NCBI GenBank assembly: GCA_009377395.1
Contig: WHUB01000003.1
Coordinates: 31,673-95,672 of the forward strand
DNA length: 64,000 nucleotides
Reading direction: 5' to 3'
DNA from: Actinophytocola sp.
GTDB lineage: Bacteria; Actinomycetota; Actinomycetes; Mycobacteriales; Pseudonocardiaceae
In this document: piece by piece, positions 51,486-60,601 of the stretch
Numbering within the stretch: position 1 is the first letter of the stretch
Layout of the letters: every line of letters begins with the position of its first letter
Program-made: the position numbers and the translations under genes
Notes under the pieces: model-generated
What the model saw: only the letters and a program-made list of their open reading frames with translations
The model's database searches: none
Told to the model about the DNA's origin: nothing

Positions 51486-52144
51486 CCGCCCAGGCACTCC
51501 AGCACGACGCGCGGGATCTCGCCGTCGGGATCGGTGAGCCTGCCGAGTGCGGTGCGGCGGATCAGCAGGCTGCCGAGCGCGAGGTCGACCAGTTCCGCGC
51601 CGACCTGCCGGGCGTTGCGAGGGCCGTTGACGTCGTACCAGGTCCAGGCCCACTGGGCCGATCCGAACAGCAGCAGGCTCCGCAGCGCGACGTCGCGGTC
51701 GCGGAACTGCCCGGCCTCGACGCCGGCCCGGATCACGCCGCGGACCAGGCCGAGGTACTCGGCGCGCAGCCGGACGCCCTCGGCGAGCATGGGGTGGTCG
51801 GACAGCCGAGCGATGTCGCGCTGGAACGCGACGGTCGCATCCCGGTCGTACTCCTGGTACAGCATGAAGGCGTACAGCAGTCCGGCCAGTTGCTCGGCCG
51901 GAGATGACAGCCGTCCGATGATCAGGTGCGCTTCGTCGATCCGGCGCCGCATGTAGGACTCGTGCAGGCTGGCGAGCAGCCGTTCCTTCGACCCGTAGTG
52001 GTGCACGATGGTGCCCTGCGCGATCCCCAGCTCGGCGGCGATGTCGCTGAACCGCGTCCGGTCGTAGCCACGCTCCGCCACATGCCGCGTGAACACGTCG
52101 AGGATCTCGGCGGATCGGCCGGCGCGCCGTCTCGTTGTCGTCAT
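51482..52144 (-). CDS. TetR-family regulator of the acyl-CoA synthetase
   Basis: This 220-residue TetR protein has its helix-turn-helix at about residues 25-65 (YDRTRFSDIAAELGIAQGTI, then VHHYGSKERLLASL) and an actinobacterial lipid-type ligand domain (FQRDIARLSDHPMLAEGVRL). It is divergent from the acyl-CoA synthetase gene, with a classic TetR palindrome between them. Confidence 0.87.
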   Translation of the reverse strand: MTTTRRRAGRSAEILDVFTRHVAERGYDRTRFSDIAAELGIAQGTIVHHYGSKERLLASLHESYMRRRIDEAHLIIGRLSSPAEQLAGLLYAFMLYQEYDRDATVAFQRDIARLSDHPMLAEGVRLRAEYLGLVRGVIRAGVEAGQFRDRDVALRSLLLFGSAQWAWTWYDVNGPRNARQVGAELVDLALGSLLIRRTALGRLTDPDGEIPRVVLECLGG

Positions 52145-52165
52145 GGCCCCTCGTTTCTCGCCTGT

Positions 52166-52183
52166 TGACTGAGTGGTCAGTCA
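52166..52183. promoter_or_regulatory. TGACTGA-N4-TCAGTCA operator
   Basis: TGACTGA (52166-52172) and TCAGTCA (52177-52183) are perfect 7-base arms around GTGG between the divergent TetR and acyl-CoA synthetase genes. This type of sequence is bound by many TetR regulators of lipid genes. Confidence 0.78.
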
Positions 52184-52233
52184 GTGTCAGTCTATGGGAC
52201 ACATCACACCGAGGAAAGCGTGGGAGGACGGCC

Positions 52234-53799
52234 ATGACGATCGTGGCGTCGAAGGTCGAGTTCATCACCGACGCGCTCAGCCACTGGGCGGCCGAGAAGC
52301 CGGACGACGAGGCGCTGACCTACGGTGATGTCCGGCTGAGCTGGGGACAGTGGTACGACCGGGTGCGCCGGGTCGCCGGTGGTCTCGCCGCCAGGGGCAT
52401 CGGCCACGGCGGACGGGTGGCGTTCCTGGACAAGAACCACCCCGCGTGCCTCGAGGTCTCCCTCGGCGCCGGAATGCTCGGCGCGGCGAACGCCGTGATC
52501 AACTGGCGGCTCGCCGGCGACGAGCTGGACTACGTGATCAACGACTCCGGCGCGACGGTGCTGTTCGTCGGCGCGGAGCTGCTTCCCGCGATCGAGTCCA
52601 TTCGCGACCGGCTTAGCGCGGTCACCGACGTGATCGTGGTCGGCGGTGACGCCGACGACTATGAGGCCTTCCTCGCCGACGCCACGCCGAGGGACCGTGA
52701 TCCGGCGGTCACCGCCGACGACCTGTGGCTGGTGATGTACAGCTCCGGCACGACCGGACGGCCGAAGGGCGTGATGCTGTCCCATCGCAACCTCGTCGCC
52801 CACACCGCCAACGTCGCGTCGCTGTGGCCGTTCGAGGCGGGCGACCGCAATCTGGTCGCCATGCCGCTGTTCCACGTCGGCGGCACCTCGTACGCGATGT
52901 TCGGTGTCTGGGCGGGCGCACCGTCCACAATGACCCGTGAGCCGGACCCGGCGTCGTTGTTCGCCGCGTTCGCGGCCGGGGTGACCCACGCGTTCCTCGT
53001 GCCCGCGGTGATCTCCGGGGTGTTCGCGGCGGGCGACAAGGCGGTCGCCGCGCTGTCCGGCGTGAAGTACCTGATCTACGGCGCGGCGCCGATGCCGTTG
53101 CCGTTGCTGCGAAAGGCCCTTGCCGCCTGGCCGGACATGCGCTTCGTGCAGGTATACGGCCAGACCGAGGTGGCTGGGGTGATCACCGCGCTGACGCCTG
53201 AGGCGCATCGGGACGACACCCGGCCGGAGCGTCTCGGTTCCGCGGGCACGCTCATCCCCGGCGCCGAGATGCGCGTGGTCGATCCGGCGACGGGGGAGGA
53301 CGTCCAACCCGGACAGACCGGCGAGTTCTGGTTCCGGTCCGACCAGCGGATGATCGGCTACCTCAACCGGCAGGCGGACACCGAGGAAACCATCGTTGCG
53401 GGAGGCTGGCTTCGCACCGGCGACATCGGGCACGTCGACGACGGTGGGTTCCTGTTCATCTCCGACCGGGTCAAGGACATGATCATCAGCGGTGGGGAGA
53501 ACATCTACTCGCCGGAGGTCGAGCGGGTTCTCGTCGAGCATCCGGCGGTGGCCGAGGTCGCGGTGATCGGCATTCCCGACGACCACTGGGGCGAGTCGGT
53601 CAAGGCCGTCGTGGTGGCTGAACCGGGTCAGGCGGTGACCGAGGAAGAGCTGGTGTCGTTCGCGCGGGAGCGGCTGGCCGGGTACAAGTGCCCGCGCAGC
53701 GTGGACGTCATCGAGGAGCTGCCTCGCAACCCGAGCGGCAAGATCCTGAAGCGGGAACTGCGTAAGCCGTACTGGCAGGGCCGCGATCGGCAGGTCTAG
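52234..53799 (+). CDS. Fatty-acid/carboxylate CoA ligase (ANL superfamily)
   Basis: This 521-residue adenylating enzyme has the P-loop YSSGTTGRPKG (169-179), VYGQTEVAG, TGDIGHVDDGGFLFISDRVK and the C-terminal catalytic lysine in NPSGKILKRELR. It activates a carboxylic acid as acyl-adenylate and then forms the CoA ester. The ATG at 52234 follows GGGAGG. The TetR gene opposite is its likely regulator. The cluster at 11-20 kb lacks a ligase; whether this one serves it is unknown. Confidence 0.9.
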   Translation: MTIVASKVEFITDALSHWAAEKPDDEALTYGDVRLSWGQWYDRVRRVAGGLAARGIGHGGRVAFLDKNHPACLEVSLGAGMLGAANAVINWRLAGDELDYVINDSGATVLFVGAELLPAIESIRDRLSAVTDVIVVGGDADDYEAFLADATPRDRDPAVTADDLWLVMYSSGTTGRPKGVMLSHRNLVAHTANVASLWPFEAGDRNLVAMPLFHVGGTSYAMFGVWAGAPSTMTREPDPASLFAAFAAGVTHAFLVPAVISGVFAAGDKAVAALSGVKYLIYGAAPMPLPLLRKALAAWPDMRFVQVYGQTEVAGVITALTPEAHRDDTRPERLGSAGTLIPGAEMRVVDPATGEDVQPGQTGEFWFRSDQRMIGYLNRQADTEETIVAGGWLRTGDIGHVDDGGFLFISDRVKDMIISGGENIYSPEVERVLVEHPAVAEVAVIGIPDDHWGESVKAVVVAEPGQAVTEEELVSFARERLAGYKCPRSVDVIEELPRNPSGKILKRELRKPYWQGRDRQV

Positions 53800-54674
53800 G
53801 CCGCGGCCGCGCTGAGCGTGCCGGAGTCGATCACGTCCTGCAGCGCGCGCAGGCCGTGCTGGATCAGCGGGTGTTCGCGACTGCCCCGGCGCACGCAGCT
53901 CATGATCTGCCGGGAGGGGACGGGTTCCTCGGTCAGCGGCAGCCGGGTGATGGCGCGGTCGGCGGGGAGTGCGGCGATCCGGGGTACCAGCGAGACGCCG
54001 AGACCGTGGGAGACGAGCGCGGCGACCGCGCACGCCACCATGACGCGGTGGTGGTGGTCGCAGGTGCCGGGGACGGGCAGGATCCACGGCTCGTCACCGG
54101 CGTCGGCGAGCGCGAGCCGGGCGCGTGCGGTGAGCGGGTGGTCGGCCGCGACCAGCAGGTCGAGCGGCTCGGCCATCAGCGCCTGCTGGTCGAACCGGGG
54201 GTCGCTCGGCGAGGGCCCGCTGTCGGTCGGCGTGAGCAGCAGCAGGTCGGTGTCGCCGGAGAGCAGCAGGTCGAACCCGGCGCCCGACTCGCATTCGGTG
54301 ACCTGGACGTCGAGGTCGGGATGGTCGCGCCGGAGCAGGCCGGCTGCCGGGGCCAGCAGCCTGGTCACCACGGTCGAGAAGCCGCACATCCGCAGCGCGC
54401 CGCACTCGCCGGTGCGCAGCGACTCCAGCGCCGTGCGGGCCTCCTCCCACCTGGCGAGTAGCGCGTCCGCGTGATCGACGAGCAGCAGCGCCGCCGCGGT
54501 GAGCCGGATGCCACGGCCGTGCGGTTCGATCAGCGGCGTCTTCAGCTCCTTGGCCAGCTCACGCAGGCTGTGCGAGACGGCCGACGGGGTCAGATGCAGC
54601 GCGCCGGCAGCGGCGGTGACCGTGCTGTGCTGATGGACCGCGCGCAGGACCTGGAGCCGTCGTAGGTCGATCAT
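53796..54674 (-). CDS. LysR-family regulator with shortened inducer domain
   Basis: This 292-residue LysR protein has a normal N-terminal helix-turn-helix (AVHQHSTVTAAAGALHLTPS, then AVSHSLRELAKEL). In the inducer domain, PVPGTCDHHHRVMVACA runs directly into VAALVSHGLGVSLVPRIAAL; the 18-20 residues normally between them, which line the ligand cleft, are missing without a frameshift. It may be locked in one state. AT-rich promoter DNA separates it from the divergent CxxC protein. Confidence 0.85.
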   Translation of the reverse strand: MIDLRRLQVLRAVHQHSTVTAAAGALHLTPSAVSHSLRELAKELKTPLIEPHGRGIRLTAAALLLVDHADALLARWEEARTALESLRTGECGALRMCGFSTVVTRLLAPAAGLLRRDHPDLDVQVTECESGAGFDLLLSGDTDLLLLTPTDSGPSPSDPRFDQQALMAEPLDLLVAADHPLTARARLALADAGDEPWILPVPGTCDHHHRVMVACAVAALVSHGLGVSLVPRIAALPADRAITRLPLTEEPVPSRQIMSCVRRGSREHPLIQHGLRALQDVIDSGTLSAAAA

Positions 54675-54746
54675 GCAAACATATTACACAATTAACAGCA
54701 TAAACGTGCAATAGACTGCGACGGTTTCGTGGCCGACACTGGATGC

Positions 54747-54938
54747 ATGACGACGATGACGACAACAGACACGAACTACACGGTGGTCTCCCGGCACAAC
54801 ACCAGCGAGGGCGTGGTGCTCTGGGTTCGCTGCTCTCGCTGCGCCGCGCTCCGCATGCATCTGCTTCCCGCCATCGGCGGCGACGTCGCGTTGACAGCCG
54901 GCCACCACGAGGACACCTGCCCCACCTGCGGCGAGTGA
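54747..54938 (+). CDS. Small CxxC protein (zinc-ribbon-like)
   Basis: This 63-residue protein (MTTMTTTDTNYTVVSRHNTS) has two CxxC pairs, CSRC and CPTC, that could bind one zinc ion. It is divergent from the LysR gene and could be its target. An ATG at 54729 would add six residues. Function unknown. Confidence 0.65.
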   Translation: MTTMTTTDTNYTVVSRHNTSEGVVLWVRCSRCAALRMHLLPAIGGDVALTAGHHEDTCPTCGE

Positions 54939-54992
54939 ATTGTCGCGTAAACATTGTTTCGGTCGCTGTGGGCGGTCAGCGACAATGCTCTG

Positions 54993-55913
54993 ATGAACCC
55001 AGGTGCGGCTGCTCCGTCCTTCGCGGCATTGATCGAGCGGGTGTACGCGCCGGGTGAGCTGCCGGCTCTGCACGGTGAGGGCTACGGCGTCGACCGTTCC
55101 GCAGGCTCCGACGGCTGGACCGACGGGCCGTTCGTCTTCGCTCATGAGCCGCCGCGCCGATGGTTGCTGCAACGTCCACCAGGCAGTCTGCGCGCATTGG
55201 GAGACGACCGGTCGGAGATCGCGTGTGATCGTGCCGGGACGACGAGCCGAGCCGGGGTCGGCAGCGGCTGGCGGGGCGAGCCGGCGACCTGGGGGCTGCG
55301 GTTCCCGCACATCGGGATCATCCTCGCCGAGCTGCTCGACTTCGCGGTCACCGAGCCAGCGGTCGCCGACGAGCTGCTGGGCAGGCCGTGCTGGCGGGTG
55401 CGACAGCACGGGCCGGTCTACTACTGGTTCGACCGGGAGCTGCCGCTGATTCTTCGGTACGCGGCCGGTGGATCGACCCGGGCCGACGCCCAGATGTTCA
55501 CCGAGATCACGGAGTTGCGCGTCGGATCGACCGGCCCGCTGGGTCCGCTGCACGACCCTCGTTTGACCGCGCGGCCACCGGCGCTAGATCCTGCCGAGCC
55601 ACAGGTGGGCCGGATCATGCGGGCGGTGCGCGCCGCACTCCCGGAGTCGCGGGGCGTCGAGGTGATCCGGCTCGACGAGCCCGACGGCACGTGGCAGGCC
55701 CGGTTCACGGTGGGCACCCCGGCGGGCGAGGCGGAGATCCTCGTCGATCGTCGCGAGATGTCGGCCGAGCCGTACGAGCGAATCAAGGCCGGGATGGTGC
55801 GCGGCGGCGAAGGCCGCTGGGAGCTGTCCCTCGACCACGACCCGGAACTGGACGACGAGGCGGCGCGGCTGCTCGCACGCCGCCTCGCCCGGTCGCTCGA
55901 GGGTGGAAGCTGA
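54993..55913 (+). CDS. Unidentified protein, about 306 residues
   Basis: This cytoplasmic-looking protein has no signal peptide or helix long enough to span a membrane. It has an N-terminal part with FVFAHEPPRRWLLQRPPGSL and PHIGIILAELLDFAVTEPAV, and a C-terminal part with LDEPDGTWQARFTVGTPAGE and SLDHDPELDDEAARLLARRL. I do not recognise a family. The ATG at 54993 lacks a clear binding site. It lies 123 bases ahead of the GMC oxidoreductase on the same strand. Confidence 0.65.
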   Translation: MNPGAAAPSFAALIERVYAPGELPALHGEGYGVDRSAGSDGWTDGPFVFAHEPPRRWLLQRPPGSLRALGDDRSEIACDRAGTTSRAGVGSGWRGEPATWGLRFPHIGIILAELLDFAVTEPAVADELLGRPCWRVRQHGPVYYWFDRELPLILRYAAGGSTRADAQMFTEITELRVGSTGPLGPLHDPRLTARPPALDPAEPQVGRIMRAVRAALPESRGVEVIRLDEPDGTWQARFTVGTPAGEAEILVDRREMSAEPYERIKAGMVRGGEGRWELSLDHDPELDDEAARLLARRLARSLEGGS

Positions 55914-56036
55914 CCGCGCTTGTCTTCCGGGCACGAAGGCGGCGCCGAGGTTCGTTGTCGCGACCGGTTACGGCGCGCGTGTGCGTCCCTACACTCAGCC
56001 CACGACTCGTCGCCGAACACACCGCGGGAGGCCCGG

Positions 56037-57644
56037 ATGGCTGGGACGGAACGCTTCGACTACGTTGTCGTCGGGGCCGGCAGCGCGGGATGCGTGCTCG
56101 CCGCGCGGTTGAGCGAGGACCCCGACGTCAGCGTGTTGCTGCTCGAAGCGGGCGGGGCCGACGACGCCGACGAGATCGCCATCCCCGCCGCGTTCCCCGG
56201 TCTGTTCAAGACGCGCTGGGACTGGAACTACGAGACGGTTGAGCAGAAGCAGCTCGGCGGACGGCGCGCGTACTGGCCTCGGATGAAGGCGCTCGGCGGG
56301 TGTTCGTCGATGAACGCCATGATCTACATCAGGGGTAACCGGCTCGACTACGACGGCTGGCGTGACGGCCATGGCGCGTCCGGCTGGGGCTACGAGGAGG
56401 TGCTGCCGTACTTCGTCCGGGCCGAGACCAACACCCGGCTCGGGCCGCCGTACCACGGCACCCGCGGCCCGCTGCACGTCGAGGACCGCTGCTACACCCA
56501 CGAGCTCAGCCATGCGTGGGTCGACTCGGCGGTGGCATGGGGATGGAAGCGCACCGACGACTTCAACGGCCGCGAGCAGGACGGCGCCGGGCTGTACCAG
56601 GTCACCTGCAAGAACGGCAGGCGGTGGTCGGTCGCCGACGGGTACCTGCGTCCCGCGCTCGACCGGCCGAACCTGACGGTGCGCACCGACGCGCAGGTCG
56701 GCGCGATCCGGTTCGACGGAACGCGGGCGATCGGGGTGTCCTATCAGCAGGACGGTCGGCGAGTGGACGTCCACGCCGAGCGGGAGACGGTGCTCGCGGG
56801 CGGCGCGGTGAACTCGCCGCAGCTGTTGTTGCTGTCCGGCGTCGGCGCCGCGACGCAGCTGCGTGAGCACGGCATCGATGTGGTGGCCGACCTGCCCGGG
56901 GTGGGTGAGAACCTCCAGGACCATCCGCTGGTGCCGCTGGTGTGGCACACCACCGGGACCAGCGACCTCGTCGAGTTCTCCAACCCCGGCAGGCTCTCGC
57001 AGTGGCGGCTGTTCGGTAAGGGACCGCTCGCCTCCAACATCGGCGAGGGCGGCGCATTCTTCCGCTCGCGGGACGGGCTCGCCGCGCCGGACCTCCAGGT
57101 CCACGTGGCTCCCACCGGTTTCTACGACAACGGGATGCGGGAGCCGGTCGGCCGGATGTTCACCGCGGGCTCGACCCTGCTCACCCCGGCCAGCAGGGGC
57201 AGCGTGCGGCTGCGGTCGGCCGACCCGTCGTGGCGCCCGGAGATCGAGGCGAACTACTACGACGATCCGTCCGATTTGGACACCATGGTCGCCGGTGTGG
57301 CCGCCCTGCTCGAGATCGCGCGACAGGCGCCGCTCAAGGACCTGCTCGCCCGCCCGTTCCTGCCGTCGTCGACCTCGGCGGTGAGCGACGCCGATCTCGC
57401 CGAGCACGTGCGGCAGTGGACCCAGACGCTGTATCACCCCGTCGGCACCTGTGCGATGGGCTCGGGCGACACCGCGGTGGTCGACCCGGAGCTGCGGGTG
57501 CGTGGAGTCGACGGGCTGCGGGTGGTCGACGCGTCCGTCATGCCGACGGTGCCGCGCGGCAACACCAACGCGCCGACCGTGATGATCGCCGAGAAGGCGG
57601 CCGACCTGCTGCTCGGCCGTTCCGCAGCCAGGGAGGTGGCATGA
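56037..57644 (+). CDS. GMC-family oxidoreductase (choline dehydrogenase-like)
   Basis: This 535-residue flavoenzyme has the FAD motif VVGAGSAGCVLAARLSEDPD, the GMC signatures around GGCSSMNAMIYIRGN and GGAVNSPQLLLLSGVG, and the catalytic His in YHPVGTCAMG, ending GNTNAPTVMIAEKAADLLLG. It should oxidise an alcohol to an aldehyde. Its TGA overlaps the ATG of an aldehyde dehydrogenase, which could take the aldehyde to an acid. GGGAGG precedes the ATG at 56037. Confidence 0.9.
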   Translation: MAGTERFDYVVVGAGSAGCVLAARLSEDPDVSVLLLEAGGADDADEIAIPAAFPGLFKTRWDWNYETVEQKQLGGRRAYWPRMKALGGCSSMNAMIYIRGNRLDYDGWRDGHGASGWGYEEVLPYFVRAETNTRLGPPYHGTRGPLHVEDRCYTHELSHAWVDSAVAWGWKRTDDFNGREQDGAGLYQVTCKNGRRWSVADGYLRPALDRPNLTVRTDAQVGAIRFDGTRAIGVSYQQDGRRVDVHAERETVLAGGAVNSPQLLLLSGVGAATQLREHGIDVVADLPGVGENLQDHPLVPLVWHTTGTSDLVEFSNPGRLSQWRLFGKGPLASNIGEGGAFFRSRDGLAAPDLQVHVAPTGFYDNGMREPVGRMFTAGSTLLTPASRGSVRLRSADPSWRPEIEANYYDDPSDLDTMVAGVAALLEIARQAPLKDLLARPFLPSSTSAVSDADLAEHVRQWTQTLYHPVGTCAMGSGDTAVVDPELRVRGVDGLRVVDASVMPTVPRGNTNAPTVMIAEKAADLLLGRSAAREVA

Positions 57645-59194
57645 GCACCGTAGCCACGAAGCAGGAGACGTTCGACTCGCTCGACCCGCGCACCGGCGAT
57701 GTGGTCGGCACCCATCCGATACACGGCGAGCCGGAGGTCACCGAGGCCGTCGCCCGGGCCCGTGGCGCGGCCGCGTGGTGGTCGGAGCTGAGCTTCGCCG
57801 AGCGGGCCGAGGCGCTCAGCCGGTGGAAGGGCGTCCTCGCCCGGCGGATGGGACAGCTCGCGCAGGTGGTGCACGCCGAGACGGGCAAGCCGCACGCGGA
57901 CGCGCAGCTGGAGATCGTGCTGGCCATCGACCACATTGCGTGGGCGGCGAAGAACGCGGGCAAGGTGCTCGGGCCGCAGCGGGTCTCGCCCGGGCTGCTG
58001 ATGGCGAACCACAAGGCAGCCGTCGAGTACCGGCCGCTCGGGGTCGTCGGCGTGATCGGGCCGTGGAACTACCCGGTGTTCACGCCGCTCGGCTCCATCG
58101 CCTACGCGCTCGCCGCGGGCAACGCGGTGGTGTTCAAGCCGAGCGAGCTGACGCCGGGTGTCGCGACCTGGCTCGCGGACGCCTTCGCGCAGGCGGTGCC
58201 GGACGCGCCGGTGTTGCAGGTGGTGACCGGGTTCGGGCCGACCGGCGAGGCGCTGTGCCGGGGCGGTGTCGACAAGATCGCGTTCACCGGGTCGTCGGCG
58301 ACGGCGAAGCGGGTCATGCACGCGTGTGCTGATTCCTTGACGCCGCTCGTCGTCGAGGGCGGCGGCAAGGACGCGCTGCTCGTCGATGAGGACGCCGACC
58401 TGACCGCCGCCGCCGACGCCGCGGTCTGGGGCGGGATGGCCAACGCGGGCCAGACCTGCATCGGCGTCGAGCGGGTCTACGTGCACGACCGGGTCTGCGA
58501 CGCGTTCGTGCAGGAGGTGCTCGCCAAGGCGGGCGGGGTGCGGGCCGGTGTCGACCGGTCGGCCGAGGTCGGGCCGATGACGCTGCCCTCGCAGCTCGAC
58601 GTGATCCGGGAGCACATCTCCGACGCGCTGCGCAAGGGCGGGCGCGCGGTGCTCGGCGGGCTGGACGCGGTCGGGGAGCGCTGCGCGCAGCCGACCGTGC
58701 TGGTCGACGTTCCGGACGACTCGACGGCGCTCACCGAGGAGACGTTCGGGCCGACGCTGACCATCACCAGGGTCCGCGACATGGACGAGGCGGTCCGGCG
58801 CGCCAACACCTCGCGGTACGGCCTCGGCTCCACGGTGTTCTCCCGCCGAAGGGGCGCCGAGCTGGCGGGCAGGCTGCGGGCCGGAATGACCGGCGTGAAC
58901 TCGGTGATCGCCTTCGCCGCCGTGCCCGCGTTGCCGTTCGGCGGGGTCGGCGACTCCGGGTTCGGCCGGATCCACGGGGCCGACGGGCTGAAGGAGTTCA
59001 CCGTCCCGAAGGCGACGGTCACCAAGCGGTTCGACGTCCCGCTCGTGCTGACGACGTTCGGCCGCTCGGCCGCGGCGGACAAGGCGGTCGCCACCCTGAC
59101 GACGCTGCTGCACGGCGGTGCCACAACACTGCCACGCCGGGACGGCCGGCTGCGCCGAGTGGCGCGGAAGGCGGCGTCACTCCGCGGGCGGTGA
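57641..59194 (+). CDS. Aldehyde dehydrogenase
   Basis: This 517-residue enzyme has GPWNYPVFTPLGS, catalytic Glu239 in VVEGGGKDA, catalytic Cys273 in GQTCIGVERVYV and TEETFGPTLTI. It oxidises an aldehyde to a carboxylic acid with NAD(P). The C-terminal 40 residues are a basic extension with SLRGR. It is coupled by ATGA to the GMC oxidoreductase, so the two probably act in sequence on one alcohol. Confidence 0.9.
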   Translation: MSTVATKQETFDSLDPRTGDVVGTHPIHGEPEVTEAVARARGAAAWWSELSFAERAEALSRWKGVLARRMGQLAQVVHAETGKPHADAQLEIVLAIDHIAWAAKNAGKVLGPQRVSPGLLMANHKAAVEYRPLGVVGVIGPWNYPVFTPLGSIAYALAAGNAVVFKPSELTPGVATWLADAFAQAVPDAPVLQVVTGFGPTGEALCRGGVDKIAFTGSSATAKRVMHACADSLTPLVVEGGGKDALLVDEDADLTAAADAAVWGGMANAGQTCIGVERVYVHDRVCDAFVQEVLAKAGGVRAGVDRSAEVGPMTLPSQLDVIREHISDALRKGGRAVLGGLDAVGERCAQPTVLVDVPDDSTALTEETFGPTLTITRVRDMDEAVRRANTSRYGLGSTVFSRRRGAELAGRLRAGMTGVNSVIAFAAVPALPFGGVGDSGFGRIHGADGLKEFTVPKATVTKRFDVPLVLTTFGRSAAADKAVATLTTLLHGGATTLPRRDGRLRRVARKAASLRGR

Positions 59195-59233
59195 AGCGCG
59201 TCGGTACGGTGGACGCGAAAGGGGGACTGTGCC

Positions 59234-59698
59234 ATGCCGAGCATCGCCACCACCGACCGCGTCGATGAGCAGGCGCTGCTGGATTTCGTGCGACCGCGCC
59301 ATCGGTGCCTGCTCATCACCACCCGAGCCGACGGCCGACCGCAGGTGTCTCCGGTGACCTGCGGCGTGGATACCGAGGGCCGGATCGTGGTCTCGACCTA
59401 TCCGGAGCGAGCGAAAGCCCGCAACCTCCGTCGTGACCCGCGGGTGTCGTTGTGCGTTCTCTCCGACGACTGGGACGGCCCGTATGTCCAGGTCGACGGC
59501 CGGGGCGAGGTGCTGGACATGCCCGAGGCCCTCGACGGCCTCGTCGAGTACTTCCGCTGCATCTCCGGCGAACACCCGGACTGGGACGAGTACCGCGACG
59601 CGATGGCGCGGCAGAACAAGTCGCTGATCCGTGTCCACATCGAACACTGGGGTCCCATCGCCACGGGCGGCTTCCCACCCCACCTCGCCGGGTCCTGA
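59234..59698 (+). CDS. PPOX-class F420-dependent oxidoreductase
   Basis: This 154-residue split beta-barrel protein has HRCLLITTRADGRPQVSPVT and the YPERAKARNLRRDPRVSLCV pattern of F420-dependent PPOX proteins in actinobacteria. It may reduce a small molecule or simply bind F420. It lies 39 bases after the aldehyde dehydrogenase on the same strand and could be co-transcribed. Confidence 0.82.
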   Translation: MPSIATTDRVDEQALLDFVRPRHRCLLITTRADGRPQVSPVTCGVDTEGRIVVSTYPERAKARNLRRDPRVSLCVLSDDWDGPYVQVDGRGEVLDMPEALDGLVEYFRCISGEHPDWDEYRDAMARQNKSLIRVHIEHWGPIATGGFPPHLAGS

Positions 59699-59702
59699 GC
59701 GG

Positions 59703-60599
59703 TCAGCTTTCGCAGCCGGAACCCTCCCCGTCCGCGTCGAGCCCGTGCGGGTCGGCGCCGGTCACGCGGATGGGTCCGGCCACATCGGCGCAGTCCACGT
59801 CCGGCGGATACGGCGGCACGCACGGGATGTAGCCCGATTCGCAGTGTCCGGCGAGTTGCTTCGGCTCGGGGGTGTGCACGGGTGCGTCCGGTCCGCCGCA
59901 GGATCGCCACAAGCCCGTGCCCGCCGATCGCGCCCGGGCCTCGGCGTGCCGGTACCGGGTCTGCCGCTGATACGCGACGTCGTAGGTGTATTCGGCGGCG
60001 TGACCGCGGCGGATGATCGCCAGCCCGTAGTCACCCAGCCCCGGCACCCTGAGATACGCCAGCGTGCGGCCGTACTTGTCGGTGCGGCCCTGCGTCGCGT
60101 CGAAGACCAGTGCGATCCGTTTTCCCGCCAGCAACCGGTGCGCTGCGGCCGAGGCCCGGGCGCCCCAGCATTCGTCGGGCACACTCGGGTGGACGGATTC
60201 CGGGGTGTCGATGCCGATCACGCGCACCGACGTGCCGCCTCGGTAGCCGACCGTGACCGTGTCGCCGTCCACCACGTCGAGCACCGCGTAGCGACGAATC
60301 GGCTTCGGCGCGGAACTGGAGGTCGTCGTCGTTACCGGCGGAGACGGTTCGTCGGTCGGCGCGTCGATCCTGCTGGACTCGGTCGAGTCGCAGCCGATCT
60401 TCCGCAGCGTTTCGTTCGCGTGGTCGGCGGCGGGCGATCTCGGCGGTAGCTCGTTCCTGATCGCGAACAGGACGTAACAGGGCTCGCCCTCCTGGACGGC
60501 CGCAGCGAAATCCTGGGCCGGAGGTGTGTCCTCGATGCACCCGCCGGTCAACAGGGCCACGCCCATCAGCACGGCGGCGATCTCTCGAATCGATCTCAT
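59703..60599 (-). CDS. Thermonuclease-like lipoprotein with Excalibur domain
   Basis: This 298-residue protein has a lipoprotein signal (LLTGGC, Cys21), a linker with Thr/Pro, an SNase domain (VVDGDTVTVGYRGGTSVRVI, GIDTPESV, DKYGRTLAYLRV) with the catalytic Asp, Arg and Glu residues in place, and a C-terminal Excalibur-type calcium motif (GLDADGEGSGCE). It should degrade nucleic acids outside the membrane. It starts two bases after the flavodoxin-like gene on the same strand. Confidence 0.85.
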   Translation of the reverse strand: MRSIREIAAVLMGVALLTGGCIEDTPPAQDFAAAVQEGEPCYVLFAIRNELPPRSPAADHANETLRKIGCDSTESSRIDAPTDEPSPPVTTTTSSSAPKPIRRYAVLDVVDGDTVTVGYRGGTSVRVIGIDTPESVHPSVPDECWGARASAAAHRLLAGKRIALVFDATQGRTDKYGRTLAYLRVPGLGDYGLAIIRRGHAAEYTYDVAYQRQTRYRHAEARARSAGTGLWRSCGGPDAPVHTPEPKQLAGHCESGYIPCVPPYPPDVDCADVAGPIRVTGADPHGLDADGEGSGCES

Positions 60600-60601
60600 G
60601 G

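Noticed and set aside
54684..55553. 289-codon minus-strand frame over the CxxC protein and the unknown protein
   Set aside because: It covers two plus-strand genes and an AT-rich promoter and has no recognisable domain or ribosome binding site.
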